Shown here one piece after another: positions 24,832 to 34,268 of a DNA stretch of 50,648 bases (position 1 is the stretch's first letter; each line of letters opens with the position of its first letter). Position numbers and translations under genes: made by a program. The DNA is from Pseudobutyrivibrio ruminis AD2017 (GTDB lineage: Bacteria; Bacillota; Clostridia; Lachnospirales; Lachnospiraceae), in assembly GCF_000424305.1 (NCBI RefSeq), contig NZ_AUJQ01000013.1:1-50648 (forward strand). The letters are read 5' to 3'. Below the pieces are notes generated by a model, which saw nothing but the letters and a program-made list of their open reading frames with translations, had not been told where the DNA came from and made no database searches.

Positions 24832-26943
24832 ATGGCAAAAAACAAAATGGTGAAGAGTAATCACGTGATTACCTTCGAGAAAGATGAAAAAAAGTCCATA
24901 ATTATTGCCCTGGTGGTAAGTGCAGTTGTAGTTTTGGCTACAGTTTTGGCTATTATTGCGATTAGGCATAAAGGCTTAGGAATTCCTATCGGAACAACCA
25001 CAACTGAGGAGGTTGTTGATTCATATACGGTTACAGACAATTACACAGATGATGGTAGCGTTATTGTTACTAATCAAGAAGAATTGGATACGAAGCTGGC
25101 GGCCTCCACAACGGACGAAAGTATTGGCGCCATTACTATCCAGACAGAAGAAGAACAGTCTATAGAAATTCCAGAAGGCGATTACACTAACGTGGCGCTA
25201 AATATCGATGCACCTTACACGGAAGTGTCGAACTATGCCAATTTTAACACGATTAATATTAAACAGATTTCAGCTAATACATGGGTGGAGCATGCTAGTG
25301 GTAACAACATGGTACTATCAGCAACTGCCAGCCATGTCGTTGTTGAGTCTGATGCAACAGTTGAATCAATATCCAACATAGCTTATGGTTCAACTCTTGC
25401 GGTTGAAATATATGGAACGGTAAAGGCTATGTCTTTAGAGGCGGATGATTCCATTTCGTCTGTAAGTATAGATGGAACTTTGGAAGGGCTGGATATGTAT
25501 AGCAAGACGAATCTTAGTCTTTCAGGAGTAGGTGCCCAGAAGCTTAATGTTAACCTACAGGCTGGAGCTACAGGTTCAGTTGTTAAGAGTTCGGTTCCTT
25601 TGAACATGCAGATATATGGCTCTGCGGAATTATATATGGAAGCAGGAGCTGAAGAATCAACACTAGCTGTTTTAAATGGTGATTTGGTAACAAATGTTTA
25701 TAACAACACAGCTATGGCTTTGGAGGTAACTGATCCGGATGGTTCAGCGGTTACTATTGACCAGGGAGCAGACAAATCATTTGGTGAAGAAAAAGCAGCA
25801 CAGACAAACACAAATACTGAACAATCTGCTGTAAGTAGTGGTTCTGCAACCAGGTCATCAGGTTCTTCTGGTGGAGGTTCATCATCATCTACTAGTAGCA
25901 ACCGTAGTAGCTCAAGCAGTAGCACATCATCAAGTACAACCACTTCACAGTCAACAGCTACACAGGAAAACACACAGCAAACAACTACTCAACAGACTAC
26001 ACAACAAACAACGCAACCTACACAAAATACAAACAACAAAAACAATACGACATCATCTTCCTCGAATTCAACTTCTTCATATGAAAAGAAGGCAAAGGAT
26101 CTTGAAAATAAGGTTTCAGAGCAGAATTCAACTATTAGTGCGTTAAATTCAAGCATAGAGGAGTTGAAGAAGGCGATTCAGGGCCTGACGGATAAAAACG
26201 CTAAGTATGAAGAAGAATTAGAACAAACAAAATCCGAATTGGACGAAGCAAATGAAAGGATTTTGGAGGCTCAAAAAACTTCAATAATAGATTTCGAATT
26301 ACCGAATTTGGCATATAAGGAGCTGGCATCAGAAGATGGAAAATTAGTGCAAAGAATTGATAATCCATATCTTTCTATCAAGAAGGGGATACCATCGGCC
26401 AATGAGTTAAATGCGGAATATATAGAAATTCATAATAGTGAAAATGCTCCGAAGGCATATCTTGTAAAGCTTTACTATTATTATTTCATTGATGTAGCCG
26501 AAGGTGAACCAGAAAAATGGGAATGCACATGTCTTGATACAGATAAATCCATGGTTCTTAGACCTGGAGATAGTTGGGTATTTGCAAGACCGAAATTTAT
26601 AGGGGCTGATAATCCAAAGTACGTAATAGAGGTAGTGGCTTCTGATTTAGGAGAGGATAGCCCAAGGATATTTGCAGTTAATAAAGACGACATAGGTATA
26701 TTGAAGTTTACAGAATTTGAGACAAACGTCAAAGAATCAAACGTTACCGATATACAGGCAATATTTTTTGATGTGGATAATAAGGTATTAGGAGAAATAA
26801 GCTATTCAACAAGCATGGATGAAACAATGGCAGAAACAGATTTGCCAGGAGTAAATCGGGAGAAAGCAGTAGAAATAAACAATAATGTAGTTAAATTTAC
26901 AAAGCCAGAGGGCGCGGTTAATTGGAATGTATTTGTTAACTGA
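24832..26943 (+). CDS. Membrane-anchored surface protein with S/T/Q linker and coiled coil
   Basis: The product has 703 residues; GGGGA precedes ATG. Residues about 23-46 are a single membrane span after a basic start, so the remainder is outside. About 90-320 are repetitive, beta-rich and poor in Lys, resembling a beta-helix or bactofilin-like stack. About 325-417 are a low-complexity Ser/Thr/Gln/Asn linker. About 418-483 form a coiled coil (KKAKDLENKVSEQNSTISAL). About 485-703 are a separate globular C-terminal domain that I do not recognise. There is no LPXTG signal. It shares a unit with the LPATG protein 12 bp downstream. It may be an assembly platform or anchor component; function unknown. 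Confidence 0.7.
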   Translation: MAKNKMVKSNHVITFEKDEKKSIIIALVVSAVVVLATVLAIIAIRHKGLGIPIGTTTTEEVVDSYTVTDNYTDDGSVIVTNQEELDTKLAASTTDESIGAITIQTEEEQSIEIPEGDYTNVALNIDAPYTEVSNYANFNTINIKQISANTWVEHASGNNMVLSATASHVVVESDATVESISNIAYGSTLAVEIYGTVKAMSLEADDSISSVSIDGTLEGLDMYSKTNLSLSGVGAQKLNVNLQAGATGSVVKSSVPLNMQIYGSAELYMEAGAEESTLAVLNGDLVTNVYNNTAMALEVTDPDGSAVTIDQGADKSFGEEKAAQTNTNTEQSAVSSGSATRSSGSSGGGSSSSTSSNRSSSSSSTSSSTTTSQSTATQENTQQTTTQQTTQQTTQPTQNTNNKNNTTSSSSNSTSSYEKKAKDLENKVSEQNSTISALNSSIEELKKAIQGLTDKNAKYEEELEQTKSELDEANERILEAQKTSIIDFELPNLAYKELASEDGKLVQRIDNPYLSIKKGIPSANELNAEYIEIHNSENAPKAYLVKLYYYYFIDVAEGEPEKWECTCLDTDKSMVLRPGDSWVFARPKFIGADNPKYVIEVVASDLGEDSPRIFAVNKDDIGILKFTEFETNVKESNVTDIQAIFFDVDNKVLGEISYSTSMDETMAETDLPGVNREKAVEINNNVVKFTKPEGAVNWNVFVN

Positions 26944-26955
26944 GGTGACAATAAT

Positions 26956-28872
26956 ATGAAAAGGATGACAGAGACATTGTTGATAGTGTTTACACTTATT
27001 CTAACAATGTTTTCAGGTACAGTTTCATATGCTTCAGCTATATCAAGCATTGTATTTGAGGGCTTGGATGTAGGCGATGTGGTGGAGATTTATAGAATCT
27101 GTAATTATGATGAATCTTCATCATCCTATACTTGGGCCTCAGCTGTAACCACATGGATGACAGACAATCGAACAGGAAAATTTTACGCAGATTTAAGTCC
27201 AAGCGGATTGCAGAAAATGAAAGAAAAGGATTCGAAAGAATTTTGTGAGCTGCTGTTAGATGGACTTAAGAATACATCTACAGGTGTAGCAAATCTGCAG
27301 GGGCAGTCCTTTGAATATCAGGTTGGTATCGGAAATACGGTAGAGATTGAGCCAGGTTTTTATATTGTTTTGCCAAAGGGTAAAACAAGAGTATACGATT
27401 TGGAATGGTTTGTACTAGCTCCGGGTGGTGAAAAAAATATTACTTATACGGAGGATGACTACAGCGTACCAACAGTTGAATCAACCATTAAAAATGACAC
27501 TAAGGACAGAGGAGTAGTAGCTGAAACAGTTCCAATGACAGAATATGATGACCAGGTTACTGTGGAATCTATTTTGCAGATGCCTACCTATAATGAAATG
27601 TATTCTGATGGAAAACGAGTACTTACCATATCATTCGTTATTCCAAATGGTATGGAGTATGTTGAGAATAGTCTAAAGCTTACGTCTGTTAATGATGATA
27701 CTGAGGAGGCGTTGCCTGATAGTGCATACTCTGTAATGACCTATAACAACATAGTAATGTATAAGGACTACAGTGATAATTATATTTTCTTTGGTTCACA
27801 GGATTATTATTACGAGCTGGATGGAAATCATTTGGCAGGTCCAGATGGGGATCCAGAGCTTGCGATAAATGCATACAACGCAGCATATAAGACAATTTAT
27901 ACAATAGAAGAAGATCATCTTAAAAAAGTCGGAAAGAATGTTGCGACTGAAGAAGAAGCAGAAGAAGAAAATGTAGAAGAAGTCCAGGAAGAAGGTAATG
28001 AGACATCGCAGGAAGAAGCTTCGGATGAATCAACAGAAACCATTGCAACAGATGCAATAACAGAAACGACAGAGGACAAATCAAATCTTGTTTATAAGGT
28101 TAGAGGAATGTCGGTTGTTGTAGTATCACTTGATACATCTGTGGACATCTCTACTTTAAAAGCATCAGTAAGTGCAAAAAAGAATCAGTATAGTACAGCA
28201 GATGGCTGGTACGATATCTATACGAATCTTAGTTATTCGGTAAGTCCTTTGGATAGAAACCTAAGGGCTAATACAAAAACATCTTCTCGCGCTGCAGCCT
28301 ACGGAATAAGAATTACAGCCTGTATGGGATATGCAGATTCTTACCAAAAGACCAGTGAGGAGATACTTGCTACAGCACCAAGAATGCTGGATGACAAATT
28401 TACTTTATATAAGAAATCAAATACATATTCAGGAGACATAAACGAAGCTGTTACGCAGGTAGATGCGGAAAACAAGGATAAGGTGCAGCTGATATATGAC
28501 AAGGATTTAAATGTAACCTACGAATATACAGAATATGCAGACCTGAATGTAAATGATGAAGGCCAAATAGCTATTGGTGGAATAATTACAGGTGAATATT
28601 TGATAGTACAAACAGACCATGTACCAGGTTATGCCCTATCAGAACTGTCCTTCTTAATTGAATCAAATGATTGGCAGGATGATACATATATGGAAGGCAA
28701 TTGCGTATTCGATTTGGTTTGGCTTGATTTTAAAACAGTATATCTGCCAGCTACTGGAAGCATAGGAGCAGACACGGCTAGAACCTATGGAATACTAATT
28801 GGATTGTTTGCAGCATTATTCATAGCACAGGCATATAGAAAACAGAAAAAATTCAGTATTTTCAAGTCGTAA
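26956..28872 (+). CDS. LPATG minor pilin-like protein
   Basis: The product has 638 residues; a GAGGTGA site precedes ATG. The signal peptide ends near SYASA (about 27). The N-terminal part resembles the D1 region of the other pilins (VVEIYRICNYD, TWMTDN). The middle holds a long acidic Glu-rich insertion (about 330-375). The C-terminal domain ends in a CnaB-like strand where the E-box position reads LIVQTDHVPGY, lacking the usual Glu, so an isopeptide bond there is unlikely. The LPATG signal lies at about 596-600, followed by a membrane span and basic tail. It differs from the LPSTG of its neighbours, so a different sortase may process it, for instance as the base pilin anchored to the wall. 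Confidence 0.78.
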   Translation: MKRMTETLLIVFTLILTMFSGTVSYASAISSIVFEGLDVGDVVEIYRICNYDESSSSYTWASAVTTWMTDNRTGKFYADLSPSGLQKMKEKDSKEFCELLLDGLKNTSTGVANLQGQSFEYQVGIGNTVEIEPGFYIVLPKGKTRVYDLEWFVLAPGGEKNITYTEDDYSVPTVESTIKNDTKDRGVVAETVPMTEYDDQVTVESILQMPTYNEMYSDGKRVLTISFVIPNGMEYVENSLKLTSVNDDTEEALPDSAYSVMTYNNIVMYKDYSDNYIFFGSQDYYYELDGNHLAGPDGDPELAINAYNAAYKTIYTIEEDHLKKVGKNVATEEEAEEENVEEVQEEGNETSQEEASDESTETIATDAITETTEDKSNLVYKVRGMSVVVVSLDTSVDISTLKASVSAKKNQYSTADGWYDIYTNLSYSVSPLDRNLRANTKTSSRAAAYGIRITACMGYADSYQKTSEEILATAPRMLDDKFTLYKKSNTYSGDINEAVTQVDAENKDKVQLIYDKDLNVTYEYTEYADLNVNDEGQIAIGGIITGEYLIVQTDHVPGYALSELSFLIESNDWQDDTYMEGNCVFDLVWLDFKTVYLPATGSIGADTARTYGILIGLFAALFIAQAYRKQKKFSIFKS

Positions 28873-28884
28873 CAGGGTGTTACA
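28868..28884. other. GTAACA/TGTTAC inverted repeat before promoter unit 4
   Basis: CGTAACA-GGG-TGTTACA lies 27 bp upstream of the direct-repeat promoter. It is both a small hairpin followed by A residues and an inverted pair of half sites related to TGTAAC, so it may be an extra regulator site. Confidence 0.35.
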
Positions 28885-28910
28885 AAAAAACTTATAAATT
28901 ATTTTTTCTT

Positions 28911-28942
28911 TGTAACTAGTTTGTAACTAGTAACGGTTTAAT
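28911..28942 (+). promoter_or_regulatory. SARP-type promoter, pilus unit 4
   Basis: TGTAAC at 28911-28916 and 28922-28927 (11-bp period). The -10 TTTAAT (28937-28942) starts 8 bp after the second heptamer. Identical repeat-spacer-repeat to 15569 and 42209. Confidence 0.78.
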
Positions 28943-29020
28943 ATATGGCATATAGAAAAGAATTTTGTCTATTTCTGCAAGAGATAAAATCGATATACGT
29001 CAGATAAGGAGGAAAAAATC

Positions 29021-32000
29021 ATGAAAGGAAAAGGAAAGCGATTAGCTGCATTACTTACTCTTTTAGTACTTAGCTTTAGCTCAGTACTCGTAGTTAGTGC
29101 TGATAGCAACACAACATTAATCAAAAGAAGTACAAGTGTAAGCAATCAGGAATTTAATCACACAGAAGTTTCTGTAGCACCTGATACAACAAATACTACT
29201 GGATTTACTCTTACAGTAAAAAGAGCAAATGATAGTTTTAATCTGTATAATCTGGTGACATTAAATCCTTCTGAGAATACAGAGAATGGAATTACTTCTC
29301 TTGATATTCAGTGGGCAGCTCCGGTTGCAGAGTTTATTGCTAACAATGCATTATTCGCAGATGACGCAGAATATGCAACACCAGCAACTCTTGGAGCATA
29401 TACCGTTGACCAGAACCTTTCAGAGGCAGGCAGAGTAGCAGCTGAGGCAGCAGCAAAGGCAGAACGCGAGAAGAAGCTTATCGTTCTTGTTAATGCAATG
29501 AAGAACGAATATGCAACTTCAGTAGAAAAGAGTGCAACTGCTATTGGCAAGCTTACTCCAGCAGGTGGCGTAAACGGAACAGCCGTAGCAAATGGTACAA
29601 CACCAAACTACGAAGTTCTTGGTGCTTCTACTAATTTAAGCACAGCTGATCCAGCAAAAATTATCGCAACTGGCGTAACAGAAAGCTCTTGGGATTTAGC
29701 ATATGATATTTCAGGATTGCCATTTGGTTTATATTTTGTAGATGCTTCTAACCCTGCAAGAGCAGCAGGCCAGGGATATCAGCCAGTTGTAGTTGATCTT
29801 GTACCTGAGCAGACAGGTCCTTCAGGACATTGGTATATCGACAACACAAAGACAGCTACATTAAAGAATGAATCAATTAGCGTTGTAAAGAAAATTAATG
29901 GTGGCGACAATGATATCATTCGTGAAGGCGAAATCGTAAACTTTACAGTTGATTATGACATTCCTCTTTATACTAAGGTTAATAATAAATATACATATAC
30001 ACAGTTAAACGCATTTGATGATATGAGCAAGGGATTTACTCTTATTGCTACATCAGCAAAGCTTACATTCTTTGACGCAAACGGTAATGAGTTCCATGTG
30101 CCAGCATCACTTACAGGCGACGCTTATGGAAACAAAGTAGCAAATGATGCAGCTGGAACATATTCTGCACAGCTTATCGGATTTAGCTATCCTGTAACTT
30201 ATTCAGAAGGCCAGGATACAAAGGAATATTTCTATATCACTCCTATATCTGATAACCAGATTACTGTATGGACAAACAATGGTGGTAAGCTTAATAGCTA
30301 CCCAATGACAAAGTCAAAGACTAATGGAAAATATGTATTTAACACAAGTGACTTAAATACAGTTAATAATAAGCTTGGAACAGACGACAAAATTCCTACA
30401 GCTTATATTACATCAACAAATGCTACAAAGTTTACAGTTTCTGAGACATCAAAATCACTTATCGGTATCGAAATGGATTACGAGAAGTTGATGAATCCAG
30501 ACACTTATACAGCTTTTAGAGCAAATGCATCAGAGGCAATAAAAGCAGCATACAAAATGAGCGAAGACTTTACAGTACCTGCAAAGGTTTCTGTAACATA
30601 CGACGCATTAGTAAATGATGATGCATATTTAGGAAATGATAACAATACTAATAAGGTTACAGTTTACTACGTTGAAGATACAACTGGAACAATCGGTTCA
30701 GTTGATGATGAAGTAGTTGCATGGACATACGGTGCTAACATCGTCAAGGTTGATGGTAATGCTTACGATGAATACCTTGACATGACAGAAGAGGAAAAGG
30801 CACAGGCAATCGCGGATAATAAGACACCATACCTGGAAGGTGCAGTATTTGATATCTATAGATTTGATGTTGAGTATTGTGGTGGTGCTTCAAATGCTTC
30901 ACAGACAACAGTACCAGTTGAAAGTATTTATAATACATTCAGTTTCTATGATGATGTAGACTACCCAGTAATTGACCCTGCTGAGTCAAATCCTACAGCT
31001 AGATATTCTGGTTCAAAGACATTATATGCTGATACCTTAACGAAGGTATTCAAGTATGAATTAACTCAGAAGATGGCTCTAACTGATCCAGCTATAATTC
31101 GTGGTACTTTAGGTGAAGCTATTCCAGCTCTTGGACAGTACTTAACAGCAGATAAGTTTACTAACAAATATGATTTCTCTGATGTATATACATCAGGCAC
31201 ATTACAGGATCTACATGATAATTATAACGGAAATGCATTACTTGACTACATGATTCCTATGGCAACAACCGACAGGGAAAATGGCACAAAATGGGATTCA
31301 CATGAAGATTTCAAGGATGGATTCGTAATTTACGTACCTAAGTGGGTAGAGGCAGGCGAATGTAGAGTACATTCTGGTGGTCACTGGCACTTAGAGGCAT
31401 ACTCATTATTCTGGGCTGATACAACATCAGTAGCTACAGAAGAAGGTATTACACTTACAGGTTTTGACCCTAACAAGTATCTCATGGTTGAGAAGGTAGC
31501 TCCTGCAGGTGGATACAACAAGATGAGCACAGCTATTTACTTTGAAGTAAATAAGCTTTCAAACGAACAGTATACAGAAAGAGGAAACTCTTACGCAGGA
31601 TTCATGTCAGATGAATATGAAGATGCAGAAGGTAACTTAACAGTAGATGATAACGAAGATGGTATCTATCACTTTACAGTTAAGAACTACAGTGGACTTA
31701 CACTTCCAAGTACAGGTGGTATTGGTACATTGTTATTCACATTAATAGGTATATTAGTTATGGGTTGTGCAATAATCTTTGTAATTGCAAGAAATAGAAA
31801 GCTAAAGAATAGTGCAGCATCATTTATGGCATTAGTAATGATGGTTGCCTTAACACTTAGCTTATCATTTACTTCTAACGCAGCCACAACTATTAGCCTT
31901 GGAAACAGTGAGGGAATAAACGTTGGTGCTCAGAAGGCAGTACCTAACGGCAAAGCAATATTTACAGTTCATCTTAGAGATGAAGGTGATGTACTTAATG

Positions 32001-34195
32001 TATACCAGATTGGTACAAGTTCATACGATGATGAGACAAAGACATTTACAGACGTTGAGTGGGTTCCTAACCTTTACAACTATTTAGGAAACTACAGTCT
32101 TGATACAGGAAACGATAATATTCCTACAGACCCTAGCCAGTTTACAAAGCTTAGCGCTAAGGAACAGACAGATTTCCTTACATGGGTTTATGATTCAAAG
32201 GATAAGTCTGGTGTTGGTTCTATCAACAAGATAGCAAGCAACCAGATTACAACATTACAGAACCCTACAACAAAAGAGTTCTATGCAACAATTAAAGATG
32301 TTGAATATGGTATCTACTTAGTAAAGGGCGAAAACCCAACACTTAATCGTTCATATTCAGTACTTACACTTTCAGCTGCACCAGAAATTCAGGGACCTAT
32401 GGGTGTTTACTACTTAACAGGTGACCTTGAGGCTACACTTAAATATGCTGATGTTACAATCGAAAAGTACATCAACATGGGTAAGTCAGATGTAGTTAGA
32501 ACAGGTGAGGTTGTAAACTTTGAAGTCGTAGGTGAAGTACCAGAGTATTATCCAATCGACGGTGGTGTAGTTTACACTAAGGATGATGGCGATGCATATA
32601 CACTCTATGACTGGGATGCAAATTACACATTCAGTATTACTGATGATATGTCAGAAGCCTTTAGACTAGATCCTACAACACTTAAGATTTACCAGGGTAA
32701 TGACGCTACTAATGCAGAGTCATGGACAGAAGTACCAGCTGATTATTATACAGCTTTAATCGCTCCAGAATATAAGACTGTTGAAAAGACAGGTACTATT
32801 TGGTTCAGAGACAGCAAAGATACAGCAGGCTATTATTTAGTTAAATATGCACAGCCTAATGGAAACTCTTGGACAATCACATGGTATGTATATAACGACA
32901 ATGAAGGTATTTTAAGAAAGATTGCAGACGGTTCAGCAGCATCAGAGCAGGCTGTTATGGCCGCTCCAGATTCTTCAGTTATTAATGCTTACCAGGAAGT
33001 AACAGGTGTTGAATCAGTTGGAACATTATCAAGAGTAGATAATAGACCAATCTTTGCAATTACATTTAACTATTCTAAGTTTGTAGATTTAGATAACGAA
33101 ACAGGCAAGTGGACAAGAAATCAGAAATATGTTGCTCTTACATACGATGCAACTGTTACAGATAAGTGCTTACCTGGAACAGAAGATAATACCAATACTG
33201 CAAAGTTATGGTATAGAAGCGATATAGCTGGACACTACACACCAGTAGAAGATACAGTTAGAGCTTACACATATGCAATCAGATTAGTAAAGACTGATGG
33301 TGAAGTAGCAAACAAGTACTTACTTGGTGCAGAATTTAAGCTTTACAAAGAGGCATATGTTTACACACCTGATACATCAGCAGAAGGTGCAACAGAAGCA
33401 ACATTTTCAGCTGAGCCAACATCAGCTACATGGCAGTATTATAAGTTTGATTCATATGCTCAAAATGGTGAGTATGCTTCAGAATCAACAACACCTCCAG
33501 TAGATGATGCAGGTACATCACTTGCAACACTTAATTTAGCAGAAACTGCTGAATTCGAAGGAGGACTTAATACATACTTTAGATATGTACCAGTAGAAGC
33601 TGGCGAAGATGGTATTAACTACGACCACTATAAGGTAATCGTATACAAGCAGATGGCACTTCCAGATCAGGTTGATAAGGATTCGACAGGCGCAGATTAC
33701 CAGACAATTAAGGATAATACTATCAGCTCAGTTGATACAGAAGATGGTGTATTACTTGATGGTTTAGAGGATGCTTCATATGTATTAATCGAGACAAAGC
33801 AGCCAACAGGCTACAATGCTCTTACAGAAGCAATGAGATTTGAAATTAGAAGAATTAGTGCTGAGCAGCATGCTATGACAGAAAATGCAGCATACGAAAC
33901 AGACGCAATCTTCTATTCAGCTAACAAGGTTGACCCTAACGATCCAGAAAAGACAATCGTAGATGCAGTAGCACTCGAAGAAGAAGATGGTGAGGGAAAT
34001 CCAGTAATCAATTACTATCAGGGTTACTCAGATGGTATTTATGGAATTAATGTAAAGAACTACCAAGGACTTACACTTCCAAGTACTGGTGGTATGGGTA
34101 CATTATTATTCACAATCATTGGCATCATCCTGATGGCAGCTGTAATACTACTAATAGTTGTAAAGCAAAGAAAATCTAACGTAACATACATGTAG
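29021..34195 (+). CDS. Double pilin precursor (two LPSTG pilins in one ORF)
   Basis: AAGGAGG precedes the ATG. The 1724-residue ORF contains two complete pilin precursors in tandem. First: signal peptide (1-28), D1 with LVPEQTGPSGHWYI, D2 beginning VVKKINGG, CnaB-like part with VEKVAPAGGY, LPSTGG at 895, membrane segment and RNRKLKN. At once follows a second signal peptide (about 926-954, FMALVMMVALTLSLSF, SNAA). Second: D1 with AAPEIQGPMGVYYL, D2 beginning TIEKYINM and ending NTAKLWYRS, CnaB-like part with ETKQPTGY, and LPSTGG at 1686. No stop, frameshift or ribosome site separates them. Topology is feasible: the basic stretch can serve as sorting-signal tail and n-region of the next signal peptide. 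Likely the major pilin gene, directly before the sortase. Confidence 0.85.
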   Translation: MKGKGKRLAALLTLLVLSFSSVLVVSADSNTTLIKRSTSVSNQEFNHTEVSVAPDTTNTTGFTLTVKRANDSFNLYNLVTLNPSENTENGITSLDIQWAAPVAEFIANNALFADDAEYATPATLGAYTVDQNLSEAGRVAAEAAAKAEREKKLIVLVNAMKNEYATSVEKSATAIGKLTPAGGVNGTAVANGTTPNYEVLGASTNLSTADPAKIIATGVTESSWDLAYDISGLPFGLYFVDASNPARAAGQGYQPVVVDLVPEQTGPSGHWYIDNTKTATLKNESISVVKKINGGDNDIIREGEIVNFTVDYDIPLYTKVNNKYTYTQLNAFDDMSKGFTLIATSAKLTFFDANGNEFHVPASLTGDAYGNKVANDAAGTYSAQLIGFSYPVTYSEGQDTKEYFYITPISDNQITVWTNNGGKLNSYPMTKSKTNGKYVFNTSDLNTVNNKLGTDDKIPTAYITSTNATKFTVSETSKSLIGIEMDYEKLMNPDTYTAFRANASEAIKAAYKMSEDFTVPAKVSVTYDALVNDDAYLGNDNNTNKVTVYYVEDTTGTIGSVDDEVVAWTYGANIVKVDGNAYDEYLDMTEEEKAQAIADNKTPYLEGAVFDIYRFDVEYCGGASNASQTTVPVESIYNTFSFYDDVDYPVIDPAESNPTARYSGSKTLYADTLTKVFKYELTQKMALTDPAIIRGTLGEAIPALGQYLTADKFTNKYDFSDVYTSGTLQDLHDNYNGNALLDYMIPMATTDRENGTKWDSHEDFKDGFVIYVPKWVEAGECRVHSGGHWHLEAYSLFWADTTSVATEEGITLTGFDPNKYLMVEKVAPAGGYNKMSTAIYFEVNKLSNEQYTERGNSYAGFMSDEYEDAEGNLTVDDNEDGIYHFTVKNYSGLTLPSTGGIGTLLFTLIGILVMGCAIIFVIARNRKLKNSAASFMALVMMVALTLSLSFTSNAATTISLGNSEGINVGAQKAVPNGKAIFTVHLRDEGDVLNVYQIGTSSYDDETKTFTDVEWVPNLYNYLGNYSLDTGNDNIPTDPSQFTKLSAKEQTDFLTWVYDSKDKSGVGSINKIASNQITTLQNPTTKEFYATIKDVEYGIYLVKGENPTLNRSYSVLTLSAAPEIQGPMGVYYLTGDLEATLKYADVTIEKYINMGKSDVVRTGEVVNFEVVGEVPEYYPIDGGVVYTKDDGDAYTLYDWDANYTFSITDDMSEAFRLDPTTLKIYQGNDATNAESWTEVPADYYTALIAPEYKTVEKTGTIWFRDSKDTAGYYLVKYAQPNGNSWTITWYVYNDNEGILRKIADGSAASEQAVMAAPDSSVINAYQEVTGVESVGTLSRVDNRPIFAITFNYSKFVDLDNETGKWTRNQKYVALTYDATVTDKCLPGTEDNTNTAKLWYRSDIAGHYTPVEDTVRAYTYAIRLVKTDGEVANKYLLGAEFKLYKEAYVYTPDTSAEGATEATFSAEPTSATWQYYKFDSYAQNGEYASESTTPPVDDAGTSLATLNLAETAEFEGGLNTYFRYVPVEAGEDGINYDHYKVIVYKQMALPDQVDKDSTGADYQTIKDNTISSVDTEDGVLLDGLEDASYVLIETKQPTGYNALTEAMRFEIRRISAEQHAMTENAAYETDAIFYSANKVDPNDPEKTIVDAVALEEEDGEGNPVINYYQGYSDGIYGINVKNYQGLTLPSTGGMGTLLFTIIGIILMAAVILLIVVKQRKSNVTYM

Positions 34196-34207
34196 TATCT
34201 GACGTAT

Positions 34208-34244
34208 ATAGGCAGGAGGCAGGTATCTGTCTTCTGCCTATTTT
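34208..34244 (+). terminator. Hairpin between double pilin and sortase genes (attenuator)
   Basis: ATAGGCAG (34208-34215) pairs with CTGCCTAT (34234-34241), with inner pairing and a TTTT tail. No new direct-repeat promoter follows, so it probably lowers rather than abolishes sortase expression relative to pilin. Confidence 0.7.
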
Positions 34245-34268
34245 AAAATATAGGTATTGAGGGGCACG

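Noticed and set aside
25698-26146. ORFs opposite or out of frame with the S/T/Q linker
   Set aside because: They arise from low-complexity codons of the gene at 24832 and lack starts.
28005-28090. Frameshifted insertion in the LPATG protein
   Set aside because: The Glu-rich stretch is in frame and flanked by normal domain sequence, so it is low-complexity coding DNA.
31826-34195. Separate gene for the second pilin
   Set aside because: ATG 31826 has no ribosome site, no promoter repeat and no stop codon before it; the frame is continuous with the first pilin, so a fused product is favoured.
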